Source: Paludibacteraceae bacterium
GTDB lineage: Bacteria > Bacteroidota > Bacteroidia > Bacteroidales > Paludibacteraceae
NCBI GenBank assembly: GCA_016285885.1
Contig: JAEERP010000010.1
Coordinates: 1-64,000, forward strand
Length of the DNA: 64,000 bases
Direction of reading: 5' to 3'
Of the stretch, positions 46,726 to 55,060 are shown in pieces. The translations under genes and the position numbers were made by a program. How positions within the stretch are numbered: the first letter of the stretch is position 1; every line of letters begins with the position of its first letter. The notes beneath the pieces are model-generated. The model was not told the DNA's origin and ran no database searches. It saw only the letters and a list, made by a program, of their open reading frames with translations.

Positions 46726-47653
46726 ATTTAGCACTAATTTCGAGCATACGTTTGATAGGCAAGCAAGCACGCTCAATGATAGCCGGATCAACTAAAACCT
46801 CAGGAGATTCGTTGACCAAACAATCGTACAGTTTCTGCAAAGTGTTCAGTTTCATATAAGCGCAATCGTTGCAACCACAAGTGGAATCAGACGGAGGAGC
46901 AGGAATAAAGTTCTTTTGAGGAGCCTGCCTACGCATCTCATGCAAAATACCACTTTCGGTAGCCACAATGAAATCGTTACAATCCTCACAAGCCACAGAA
47001 TATTTCAACAAAGCGGCCGTAGAACCCACCTTATCGGCCAACTTCACGACAGGACCTTTGCATTCTGGATGCACGAGGATACGAGCATCAGGATAGACCT
47101 CCTTCAGCTTCAAAATCTTTTCCAAAGAAAAATTCTCATGGACATGGCAAGCGCCATTCCAGAGTTTCATGTTCCTACCAGTAAGAGAATTGATATAATT
47201 ACCCAGATTTCTATCAGGACCAAAGATGATCTTCTGATCCTTAGGAAAACTGTTAACAATCTGAATAGCGTTCGAAGAGGTGACGACCACATCCGTCAGC
47301 GCCTTGACAGCCGCAGTCGTATTCACATAAGAGATAACCGTATGACCAGGATTTTCCTTGATGAACTGAGCGAAATCTTCAGCCCTACAGCTATCGGCCA
47401 AGGAACAGCCAGCGTTCATATCAGGGACCAAAACCTTCTTATCAGGGCAAAGAATCTTAGCCGTTTCGCCCATAAAGTGCACGCCACAAAGAACGATGAT
47501 ATCCGCAGTAGTCTTAGCCGCATTTTGCGCAAGTGCAAGACTGTCGCCCACATAATCCGCCACATTCTGAATATCACCCAGCGTATAGTAATGCGCCATG
47601 ATGACAGCATTCTTTTCTTTCTTCAAACGAAGAATTTCTTCTTTCAAATCCAT
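46715..47653 (-). CDS. nadA: Quinolinate synthase A
   Basis: The 312-residue enzyme condenses iminoaspartate and dihydroxyacetone phosphate to quinolinate for NAD synthesis, using an oxygen-labile 4Fe-4S cluster. The three cluster cysteines expected for the family are seen in VLCGVHFMGETA, VHPECKGPV and CGCNDCAYMKLN. Other marks are AHYYTLGDIQNVADYVGDSL and FGPDRNLGNYI. No nadB or nadC is adjacent. It is the first gene of an operon with mazG and deoC. Confidence 0.97.
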   Translation of the reverse strand: MDLKEEILRLKKEKNAVIMAHYYTLGDIQNVADYVGDSLALAQNAAKTTADIIVLCGVHFMGETAKILCPDKKVLVPDMNAGCSLADSCRAEDFAQFIKENPGHTVISYVNTTAAVKALTDVVVTSSNAIQIVNSFPKDQKIIFGPDRNLGNYINSLTGRNMKLWNGACHVHENFSLEKILKLKEVYPDARILVHPECKGPVVKLADKVGSTAALLKYSVACEDCNDFIVATESGILHEMRRQAPQKNFIPAPPSDSTCGCNDCAYMKLNTLQKLYDCLVNESPEVLVDPAIIERACLPIKRMLEISAKYGI

Positions 47654-48204
47654 GACTTTTTCTTTTTGTTCCTATTTTCTGTTTTATTGTAAAAAAATAA
47701 ATATTAAAGGAAGGAGTATAATAGGGTGTTGAAATGGTTAAATAAAAAATCAAATAGTTCTTGTATAATCCATAATCAAAAGCCAGTCCCCAAAAATTCC
47801 TTTTTAAAGTTGAAAATAAATCGCTGGAAATAAAAAGGTTCACGACATTATCAACTATCCTAACAATTCTACAAATCTACAAATTTTAATAACTGAAATT
47901 TCAACTTTCCGCCCAAAAAATCTGTCAGTAAAAGAGACAAAAAAAACAAAAACTAATTTGGAGGGTAAAAAACCAGCTTCATATATACAGAAAAATGGAA
48001 AATGAAAATTTAATTATTAAAATTTTATCAAAGGAATTATACATATTTTCAACAGTCAATCGTTCATATTATCAACAATAAAAAAAGAGAGCAGTAACAA
48101 ATAGTCAGAAGCGCATGCACCATATTAATAATAAGAAGAGTATGAAATGAACCATTTCACCGAGGAAATAAAGTAAAAACGGGCGATTTTTTCTGAACTA
48201 TAAT
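47654..48204. other. Long AT-rich intergenic region between nadA and the frd operon
   Basis: About 550 bp between divergent operons with no credible ORF. It holds TAGATTTG on the minus strand (47879-47872), a possible nadA -7 box with a long leader; a small perfect hairpin TGAAATG-AAC-CATTTCA (48143-48159); and an AT-only stretch around 48005-48030. Two DnaA-box-like 9-mers with one mismatch (TTATACATA, TTATCAACA) occur near 48035-48080. Confidence 0.5.
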
Positions 48205-48236
48205 TTTGTTTATTCTATGTTTTTAATTTACTTTTG
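48205..48236 (+). promoter_or_regulatory. Promoter of the frd operon
   Basis: TTTG (48205-48208), a 20-bp spacer and TACTTTTG (48229-48236) match the Bacteroidetes consensus. The start would be near 48243, giving a leader of about 50 nt. Confidence 0.75.
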
Positions 48237-48293
48237 CCTGAATTAACGACAATTTACAATAACAAAAATAACTAATTAAAAATTCAAAAACTT

Positions 48294-48965
48294 ATGTGGC
48301 TAATTGATTCATCAATCGGGAGAAAGTTGATTATGAGTATCACGGGACTTTTTCTCATTCTGTTTCTTATTTTTCACATGTCGATGAATGTGGTCGCCAT
48401 TTTTTCAGGCGAGGCATATAATCAGATATGTGAGTTTTTAGGTGCGAATTGGTACGCTTTGGTTGGTACGGCTGTGCTAGCTGGAGGTTTTGTTTTGCAC
48501 ATCATCTTCGCGACGATCCTTACGTTGCGTAACCAAAAAGCCCGTGGCGAGCAGAGCTACGCTTTTCAGGAGAATCAGCCTAAGGTGGAGTGGGCATCAA
48601 GAAACATGTTCGTGTTGGGAATAATTGTATTGCTCGGTTTGTGCATGCACTTGAGTCATTTTTGGGCGAAGATGCAGTTGCCTGAGATCATGGGTGCGGA
48701 AGCAGAGTATGCAGGACAGTTCGCTGATGGAGCTGCCTTGATCAAGGCAACTTTCGCCAATCCGATCATTTGTCTTTTGTATATTGTATGGTTTATTGCC
48801 ATCTGGTTCCATTTGACTCATGGATTTTGGAGCGCATTCCAGACGATGGGTCTGAACGGAAAGACATGGTTTCCTCGTCTGAAATGTATCGCTAACATCG
48901 TATCCACTTTGATTTTCTTAGGCTTTGCCGCAGTAGTGGTAGCGGGATACCTTCAAAATCTTTAA
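48294..48965 (+). CDS. frdC: Fumarate reductase / succinate dehydrogenase cytochrome b subunit
   Basis: The 223-residue protein has five membrane segments and belongs to the b558-type family seen in Bacteroidetes. Histidines in the membrane segments (LIFHMSMNV, GFVLHIIF, LCMHLSHFW, FHLTHGFWSAFQ) are the likely ligands of two haems. It anchors the flavoprotein and iron-sulfur subunits and exchanges electrons with menaquinone. In anaerobic Bacteroidales the complex works as fumarate reductase, giving succinate. Confidence 0.93.
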   Translation: MWLIDSSIGRKLIMSITGLFLILFLIFHMSMNVVAIFSGEAYNQICEFLGANWYALVGTAVLAGGFVLHIIFATILTLRNQKARGEQSYAFQENQPKVEWASRNMFVLGIIVLLGLCMHLSHFWAKMQLPEIMGAEAEYAGQFADGAALIKATFANPIICLLYIVWFIAIWFHLTHGFWSAFQTMGLNGKTWFPRLKCIANIVSTLIFLGFAAVVVAGYLQNL

Positions 48966-48995
48966 TAAGTAATAAAAGAAATAAGATATATAATT

Positions 48996-50978
48996 ATGGC
49001 TGAAATAAATTCAAGAATTCCAGAAGGTCCTGTAGCAGAAAAGTGGACCAATTATAAGGCACATCAGAAGCTTGTGAATCCTGCCAACAAACGTAAATTG
49101 GATGTGATTGTTGTAGGAACCGGATTGGCTGGCGCATCTGCGGCATCCACTTTGGCTGAGATGGGATTCCATGTGCTTAATTTTTGTATTCAAGATTCTC
49201 CACGTCGTGCCCACTCAATCGCGGCACAAGGTGGTATCAATGCTGCGAAGAACTATCAGAACGATGGCGACTCCGTATATCGTTTGTTCTATGATACTGT
49301 GAAGGGTGGTGACTACCGTGCACGTGAGGCCAATGTATATCGTTTGGCCGAGGTGTCCGCTAACATCATCGACCAATGTGTGGCACAGGGTGTTCCTTTC
49401 GCCCGTGATTACGGAGGTCTTTTGGCGAACCGCTCATTCGGTGGTGCGCAAGTAAGCCGTACCTTCTATGCGAAGGGTCAGACCGGACAACAATTGTTGT
49501 TGGGCGCATATTCTTCATTGAACCGTCAGATCAAAGCGGGCAAGGTAGATAGCTACAACCGTTATGAAATGCATGACATCGTGATGGTGGACGGCCGTGC
49601 GCGCGGTATCATCGCGAAGAACTTGGTGACTGGTAAATTCGAGCGTTTCTCCGCACACGCAGTTGTATTGGCAACTGGTGGTTACGGAAACACTTACTTC
49701 TTGTCTACCAACGCAATGGGATGTAACTGTTCAGCAGCCATCGCCGCTTACCGTAAGGGAGCTTACATGGCCAACCCATCCTACGTTCAGATCCACCCTA
49801 CTTGTATCCCGGTTCACGGCGACAAGCAGTCTAAGTTGACTTTGATGTCAGAGTCATTGCGTAATGATGGACGTATCTGGGTACCAAAAGATATCGAGGA
49901 TGCTAAGAAGTTGCAGCGCGGAGAGATCAAGGGTTCAGATATCCCTGAGGAGAAGCGCGACTACTATTTGGAACGTCGTTACCCAGCGTTCGGTAACTTG
50001 GTGCCTCGTGACGTGGCATCCCGTGCCGCTAAGGAGCGTTGCGACCACGGATTCGGTGTGAACAACACTGGTTTGGCTGTGTTCTTGGATTTCTCCGAGG
50101 CCATCAACCGTTTGGGCATCGACGTCGTTCGCCAGCGTTATGGTAACTTATTCGATATGTACGAGGAGATCACGGACGTTAATCCAGGCGAGTTCGCCAA
50201 CGAGATCAACGGTGTGAAATATTACAATCCGATGATGATCTTCCCAGCTATCCACTACACAATGGGTGGTCTTTGGGTAGATTACGAGCTCCAAACATCC
50301 GTTCCAGGATTGTTCGCCATCGGAGAGTGCAACTTCTCTGACCACGGTGCCAACCGTTTGGGAGCATCCGCGTTGATGCAAGGTTTGGCTGACGGATACT
50401 TCGTATTGCCATACACTATCCAGAACTACTTGTCAGACCAAAAGATTTGGCCTAAGGTCTCTACCGATGTAAAGGAATTCGACGAAGTAGAGAAATCCTG
50501 CAAGGCTGATATGGATAAGCTCATGAACATCAAGGGAAAACGCTCTGTGGATTCCATCCACAAAGAGTTGGGCCATATCATGTGGGAATATGTTGGTATG
50601 GGACGTACGAAAGAGAGCTTGGAGACAGCGCTTAAGAAGTTGAAGGATTTACGTAAGGAGTTTGAGACGAACTTGTTCGTTCCTGGAACTGTGGACGAGC
50701 CGATGAACATCGAGCTTGACAAGGCATTCCACTTGAAGGACTTCATCACAATGGGTGAGTTGATCGCCCGTGACGCTTTGAGCCGTAACGAGAGTTGTGG
50801 TGGACACTTCCGTGAGGAGTACCAGACGGAAGAGGGAGAGGCGAAACGTGATGATGAGAACTACTTCTACGTAGGTTGCTGGAACTACCAAGGTGACGAT
50901 ACCAAGGAACCTGAATTGATCAAGGAACCTCTCACTTACGAGGCTATCAAGGTTCAAACTCGTAATTATAAATCTTAA
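48996..50978 (+). CDS. frdA: Fumarate reductase / succinate dehydrogenase flavoprotein subunit
   Basis: The 660-residue subunit carries covalent FAD and the dicarboxylate active site. Seen: [19 protein letters not shown] (dinucleotide fold), [15 protein letters not shown] with the flavin-linked histidine, [27 protein letters not shown], and [18 protein letters not shown]. Length fits the Bacteroidetes/epsilon-type FrdA. Codons are biased to CGT and GGT, as in highly expressed genes. Confidence 0.96.
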   Translation: MAEINSRIPEGPVAEKWTNYKAHQKLVNPANKRKLDVIVVGTGLAGASAASTLAEMGFHVLNFCIQDSPRRAHSIAAQGGINAAKNYQNDGDSVYRLFYDTVKGGDYRAREANVYRLAEVSANIIDQCVAQGVPFARDYGGLLANRSFGGAQVSRTFYAKGQTGQQLLLGAYSSLNRQIKAGKVDSYNRYEMHDIVMVDGRARGIIAKNLVTGKFERFSAHAVVLATGGYGNTYFLSTNAMGCNCSAAIAAYRKGAYMANPSYVQIHPTCIPVHGDKQSKLTLMSESLRNDGRIWVPKDIEDAKKLQRGEIKGSDIPEEKRDYYLERRYPAFGNLVPRDVASRAAKERCDHGFGVNNTGLAVFLDFSEAINRLGIDVVRQRYGNLFDMYEEITDVNPGEFANEINGVKYYNPMMIFPAIHYTMGGLWVDYELQTSVPGLFAIGECNFSDHGANRLGASALMQGLADGYFVLPYTIQNYLSDQKIWPKVSTDVKEFDEVEKSCKADMDKLMNIKGKRSVDSIHKELGHIMWEYVGMGRTKESLETALKKLKDLRKEFETNLFVPGTVDEPMNIELDKAFHLKDFITMGELIARDALSRNESCGGHFREEYQTEEGEAKRDDENYFYVGCWNYQGDDTKEPELIKEPLTYEAIKVQTRNYKS

Positions 50979-50999
50979 TCAACTTAAACAGACAAAACA

Positions 51000-51761
51000 A
51001 TGGCATTAGATAATATAATGAAAGTCAACTTGAAGGTTTGGCGTCAGGCCGGCCCGAAAGAAAAAGGTGAGTTCGTTACATATAACGACGTAGAGACTAC
51101 ACCTGATACTTCGTTTTTGGAGACATTGGATATCTTGAACGAGACATTGGTTGAGAAGGGTGAGGAGCCTATCGTATTCGACCATGACTGTCGTGAGGGT
51201 ATCTGCGGTATGTGTTCTTTGTTCATCAACGGACATCCACACGGACCTGCTACAGGCGCTACCACTTGCCAGCTCTACATGCGTCGTTTCAAGGATGGTG
51301 AGACAATCACAGTTGAGCCTTGGCGTTCGGCGGCATTCCCTGTCATCAAGGATTTGATGGTGAACCGTAATGCGTTCGACCAGATCCAGCAGGCGGGAGG
51401 TTACGTTTCCTTCAACTGTGGAGGAGCGCAGGACGCCAACGCAATTCCTATCTCTAAGTTGGATGCGGATGAGGCGATGGATTCCGCTACTTGCATCGGT
51501 TGTGGAGCATGCGTCGCAGCTTGTAAGAATGGTTCAGCCATGTTGTTCGTTTCCGCTAAGGTGTCTCAGTTCGCATTGCTCCCTCAAGGACGTGTTGAGG
51601 CAGTTCAGCGTGTGAAAGCGATGGTGGCTAAGATGGATGAGCTCGGTTTCGGTAACTGTACGAATACTCGCGCATGCGAGGCTGAGTGTCCTAAGAACAT
51701 CTCCATCAGCAATATCGCTCGTATGAACCGTGAGTTCTTGTGCGCTAAGTTTAAGGATTAA
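51000..51761 (+). CDS. frdB: Fumarate reductase / succinate dehydrogenase iron-sulfur subunit
   Basis: The 253-residue subunit wires FAD to haem through three clusters. The 2Fe-2S site is [13 protein letters not shown] with a further Cys in ATTCQLYM; the ferredoxin-like part shows [16 protein letters not shown] and, near the end, [15 protein letters not shown]. It closes the operon before a strong terminator. Confidence 0.96.
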   Translation: MALDNIMKVNLKVWRQAGPKEKGEFVTYNDVETTPDTSFLETLDILNETLVEKGEEPIVFDHDCREGICGMCSLFINGHPHGPATGATTCQLYMRRFKDGETITVEPWRSAAFPVIKDLMVNRNAFDQIQQAGGYVSFNCGGAQDANAIPISKLDADEAMDSATCIGCGACVAACKNGSAMLFVSAKVSQFALLPQGRVEAVQRVKAMVAKMDELGFGNCTNTRACEAECPKNISISNIARMNREFLCAKFKD

Positions 51762-51781
51762 TATTTAGTCCATATAATTGT

Positions 51782-51814
51782 AAAGCCCGTCAAGTTGCTT
51801 GGCGGGCTTTTTTT
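51782..51814 (+). terminator. Intrinsic terminator of the frd operon
   Basis: AAAGCCCGTC and GGCGGGCTTT form a GC-rich stem around a 9-nt region, followed by TTTTTTT. Confidence 0.9.
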
Positions 51815-51880
51815 GTCTCTTCATGTTAATATTTACTATTTAACCATTTACAATTTACTATTTGTTAGCGATATACATGT

Positions 51881-51911
51881 TTTGAACAGTTTACGAATTA
51901 TTTTATATTTG
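51881..51911 (+). promoter_or_regulatory. Promoter of the tandem OmpA-domain genes
   Basis: TTTG (51881-51884), a 19-bp spacer and TATATTTG (51904-51911) match the consensus. The start would be near 51918, 22 nt before the first ATG. The 49-bp gap between the two genes has no such promoter, so they are probably co-transcribed. Confidence 0.75.
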
Positions 51912-51939
51912 TAATACGTCCAACTAAATTGTTTGTGTC

Positions 51940-52635
51940 ATGTTCAAAGGGAAGAAGACATGCGAGGTATTGCGGGCGGTTCGGAAGCGGGTAGCTGATT
52001 TGAACGGTATCCAGTATGTGCCTGTGGAGTGTACCCATGAGGGAGACTGCATAGGGACGTGTCCGGCATGTGAGCGGGAGCGTCAGTACGTGGAGGAGCA
52101 GTTATCGTTAAGGGCGATGGCAGGGCACACGCTGAAGGTGGTCGGTGTAGCGGCCGGTCTGACTTCCATGCTTTCCGGGCAGGAGGCACAGGCGCAGGAG
52201 ATGATTCAGGAGAGGGACACGATTCAGCAGAAGTTCAAGTGGGACTCTTATTGTTTTGATTTTGGTGCCAGACCTAAACCAGAAGATATGGTTCAATGGG
52301 ATGAGATGGCAGCATTTATTTCAAAGTTTCCGGAAGACACTTTTCTTGTGGTTGGGCATACCGATGAGCGAGGGAGTGAGAAGTATAATTTAAAGTTATC
52401 CGAAGTTAGAGCCGAATACCTCCGTAAACTTCTTGTGGAGAGGGGAGTGGACCCTCAGCGAATAATGGCTATAGGTGTTGGGCCTAAGGAATGTGTTATA
52501 CGCAATGCGCGAACTGAGTTTGAGCATGAACAAAACAGGCGTGTGACACTGGAATTCTGTACACCGGAGAGGGTAAAGGCGATAATAAAGTCTATTCGTA
52601 AGAAAAAGTTCCTTCGTAGGAAAGGGAGGTGGTAA
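51940..52635 (+). CDS. OmpA-domain protein with four-cysteine N-terminal domain (copy 1)
   Basis: The 231-residue product does not start with a signal peptide. Residues 1-60 form a charged domain with Cys8 and a block C31-x5-C37-x3-C41-x2-C44 (ECTHEGDCIGTCPACE), which could bind a metal or Fe-S cluster. A single hydrophobic segment follows (about 64-80, VVGVAAGLTSMLSG) ending in AQAQE, possibly a cleavage or anchor site. The C-terminal part (about 110-205) is OmpA-like: FLVVGHTDERGSEKYNLKLSE and EHEQNRRVTLEF, which in OmpA domains binds peptidoglycan. I have a vague memory of similar Cys-rich starts in other Bacteroidales proteins but cannot name a family. A paralogue follows. Confidence 0.8.
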   Translation: MFKGKKTCEVLRAVRKRVADLNGIQYVPVECTHEGDCIGTCPACERERQYVEEQLSLRAMAGHTLKVVGVAAGLTSMLSGQEAQAQEMIQERDTIQQKFKWDSYCFDFGARPKPEDMVQWDEMAAFISKFPEDTFLVVGHTDERGSEKYNLKLSEVRAEYLRKLLVERGVDPQRIMAIGVGPKECVIRNARTEFEHEQNRRVTLEFCTPERVKAIIKSIRKKKFLRRKGRW

Positions 52636-52684
52636 AGGATTATTTTCCAAATTGTTTTTTATATAGCTAAAAATACTTGGGCCT

Positions 52685-53365
52685 ATGTTCAAAGGGAAGA
52701 AAACATGTGAAGTACTGCGGGCGGTTCGGAAGCGGGTGGCCGATCTGAACGGTATCCAGTATGTGCCTGCGGAGTGTACCCATGAGGGAGACTGCATCGG
52801 GACCTGTCCGGCATGTGAGCGGGAGCGACAGTATGTGGAGGAGCAGTTATCGTTAAGGACGATGGCAGGGCACACGTTGAAGGTGGTCGGCGTGGCGGCC
52901 GGTCTAGCTTCCATGCTTTCCGGGCAGGAGGTGCAGGCGCAGGAGATGATGCAGGAGAGGGACACGATTCAGCAGAAGTTCAGGTGGGATATGTACGGGT
53001 TTAGTGAATTTGGTGGTTCTGCGCCTTATCCAGCGGATATAGCTCAATGGGACGAGATGGCTGCTTTTATTTCAAAGTCTCCGGAAGACACTTTTCTTGT
53101 GGTTGGGCATACCGACGAACGAGGGAGTGAGAAGTATAAACTAAAGTTATCCGAAGTTAAAGCCGAATTCCTCCGTAAACTTCTTGTGGAGAGAGTAAAA
53201 ATAGATCCTCAGCGAATAAAATCCATAGGTGCGGGGTCAACGGAATGTGTCGTACCTAATGCGCAAACTGAGCCTGAACATGAACAGAATAGGCGGACAA
53301 CGTTGGAGTTCTATACGCCGGAGAGAGAGAAGGAGATAAGGGAGAATGTATCGGAGAAGAAGTAG
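52685..53365 (+). CDS. OmpA-domain protein with four-cysteine N-terminal domain (copy 2)
   Basis: The 226-residue tandem paralogue shares nearly all of the first 90 residues with copy 1, including every cysteine (8, 31, 37, 41, 44) and the hydrophobic segment. The following linker differs (GFSEFGGSAPYPADIA) and the OmpA domain is similar but more diverged (VVGHTDERGSEKYKLKLSE, EHEQNRRTTLEF). Stronger conservation of the N-terminal half points to recent duplication or to selection on that half. The C-terminal tails end differently. Confidence 0.8.
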   Translation: MFKGKKTCEVLRAVRKRVADLNGIQYVPAECTHEGDCIGTCPACERERQYVEEQLSLRTMAGHTLKVVGVAAGLASMLSGQEVQAQEMMQERDTIQQKFRWDMYGFSEFGGSAPYPADIAQWDEMAAFISKSPEDTFLVVGHTDERGSEKYKLKLSEVKAEFLRKLLVERVKIDPQRIKSIGAGSTECVVPNAQTEPEHEQNRRTTLEFYTPEREKEIRENVSEKK

Positions 53366-53438
53366 GGTAGAGGAATAGATTTTTCTTGTAATGTAATTAC
53401 TTGAGATAAGTATTAGTTAGATTAATCGGTAAAATATA

Positions 53439-53446
53439 TAATTTTG
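53439..53446 (+). promoter_or_regulatory. Candidate promoter -7 box for the DMT permease
   Basis: TAATTTTG fits TAnnTTTG, 31 bp before the ATG. No exact TTTG upstream. Confidence 0.4.
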
Positions 53447-53477
53447 CTGGAAGAAAATATCTGTATCAGCGAACGGT

Positions 53478-54398
53478 ATGCAAGTATATAGTGGACAGAA
53501 AAGAACTTTTTGGGGTTTTGTGGCCGGAGCGGTGGCTGGAATATCGTATGGACTTAATCCACTTTTCGGCAAGCCCCTGATCGATGGTGGTGTCCCGGTA
53601 TTGTCCATGCTGTTTTTCCGTTATGCCATATCAGCTGTCATTTTGGGCATTTGGATATTGTTTCATCATGGGAATTTCAGGGTGAATTGGCGAGAATGCC
53701 GAATACTTTTCGTGTTGGGTATGTTCTTTGCCGGAAGCAGTATATTTCTATTCGAATCATATAAGTATATACCAGCCGGACTAGCCACTACATTGCTATA
53801 TCTGTATCCCGTATTTGTGGCTGTAATCATGATTTTTCTGCGTGTTTATCCTACTTGGCAGGTAATGTTGAGCATAGTCATCACCATCGTGGGAGTAGTA
53901 TTGCTCAGTTGTTCGGGAGAAAACTATTCCCTGCATTGGGGAGGAATGATCATGGCGGCTATGTCGGCTTTGAGCTATGCGTTTTTCCTAGTTGTCGTGA
54001 ATCAGTCGCGACAGATCAAACACATCTCCGAGATGTTGCTCACGTTCTATGCGTTGATATTCGGGTCGGTTATATTTTTGGGATATCTGTTATGGGAAGG
54101 AATCCCTGTCATGCAGGGGATAGATCAGACATCGGAGGTATTCTGTTTGGCAGGATTAGCTGTGTTCCCCACAATGATTTCGATGCTTACCATTTCCCTT
54201 TCGACACGACTGATTGGTCCGACGAAGACCTCCGTATTGGGTGCCTTCGAGCCGATAACCGCCATCATAGTAGGCACGGTAGTCTTCTCCGAACCACTTA
54301 CGGTAAATGTTGTCGTTGGTATAACCATCTGCATTTTCGCGGTACTTTTCATGATAATAAGTGAACATCGTTCCCGTCAACAAGACATTCCATCGTAG
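53478..54398 (+). CDS. EamA/DMT-superfamily permease
   Basis: The 306-residue protein has ten membrane segments in two similar halves, the EamA layout. The first half has GISYGLNPLFGKPLIDGGVP and YIPAGLATTLLYLYPVFVA; the second half has SLSTRLIGPTKTSVLGAFEP and a short basic tail. These carriers move metabolites such as amino acids across the inner membrane. The substrate cannot be told. Confidence 0.88.
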   Translation: MQVYSGQKRTFWGFVAGAVAGISYGLNPLFGKPLIDGGVPVLSMLFFRYAISAVILGIWILFHHGNFRVNWRECRILFVLGMFFAGSSIFLFESYKYIPAGLATTLLYLYPVFVAVIMIFLRVYPTWQVMLSIVITIVGVVLLSCSGENYSLHWGGMIMAAMSALSYAFFLVVVNQSRQIKHISEMLLTFYALIFGSVIFLGYLLWEGIPVMQGIDQTSEVFCLAGLAVFPTMISMLTISLSTRLIGPTKTSVLGAFEPITAIIVGTVVFSEPLTVNVVVGITICIFAVLFMIISEHRSRQQDIPS

Positions 54399-54467
54399 AG
54401 ACGTGCGTTGATATTGCCTATTAAGAAGGAAGTGGTTATAGCGTGTCAGGCAGGTGTTCATAGAATA

Positions 54468-54498
54468 TTTGAGGAACGATCTATCTTTTGTACATTTG
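54468..54498 (+). promoter_or_regulatory. Promoter of the META-domain lipoprotein gene
   Basis: TTTG (54468-54471), a 19-bp spacer and TACATTTG (54491-54498). The start would be near 54505, 27 nt before the ATG. Confidence 0.65.
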
Positions 54499-54531
54499 TG
54501 TCCGATGAAGAATAATATAATCTAAGAAGAA

Positions 54532-54978
54532 ATGAGAGCGCGGTACATTTTTGTGGTGTTTTTGGTTAGTTTAACCAGCTGTCGCACGTCGAAGCACAGT
54601 GTGGAGCAACCCTATAGCAATCCGTTATTATTAGACAAGATGTGGGCAGTCACCTCCATCAAGGGGAAGGAAGTGCAGTATCCTAACCAGGGGGATGTCT
54701 CCTATTTCGTCTTCAGCGGAGACCGGAAGGTAAAAGGGGGAGGAGGATGTAACCAGTACAGTGGCAAGTTTAGGGCAGTAGGGGACAGCATCTCCATTTC
54801 GGACGTGGTATCCACCCGCAAGGCATGTCCGGAGCTGAAGATAGAGGAAGCCTTCTTTCAGGCGATACCGGAGGTGATACGATTCAGGGTCAGCAAGGAC
54901 AATCTGAAGCTATATGACAAAGATAAGCGGGAGGTGATGAATTGCATCTATTTGAATGAGAAGGATATGAAGGAGTAA
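54532..54978 (+). CDS. META-domain (HslJ-like) lipoprotein
   Basis: The 148-residue product has a short lipoprotein signal ending LVSLTSC (Cys17). The mature part is one META/HslJ domain: the DKMWAVTSIKG strand, the hallmark GGGGCNQYSGKF, STRKACPELKIEEAFF and a final strand pair. HslJ is linked to heat and novobiocin resistance in E. coli; the molecular role is not known. It is convergent with the xylanase gene. Confidence 0.88.
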   Translation: MRARYIFVVFLVSLTSCRTSKHSVEQPYSNPLLLDKMWAVTSIKGKEVQYPNQGDVSYFVFSGDRKVKGGGGCNQYSGKFRAVGDSISISDVVSTRKACPELKIEEAFFQAIPEVIRFRVSKDNLKLYDKDKREVMNCIYLNEKDMKE

Positions 54979-55008
54979 TAGGAAATAGGAATTGATGGTA
55001 GAAAAACG

Positions 55009-55040
55009 AAGGGGGAGCATCCGATTGGACGCTCCCCCTT
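55009..55040. terminator. Bidirectional terminator between META gene and xylanase
   Basis: AAGGGGGAGC and GCTCCCCCTT form a 10-bp perfect stem with a 12-nt loop. The minus strand continues TTCGTTTTT, the better T-tract, so it mainly serves the xylanase gene. Confidence 0.85.
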
Positions 55041-55060
55041 ACTGTTAGGAAACACTCAGA

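Noticed and set aside
47574-47843. 89-codon minus-strand ORF upstream of nadA
   Set aside because: It overlaps the nadA start in another frame, lies in AT-rich DNA and shows no family feature.
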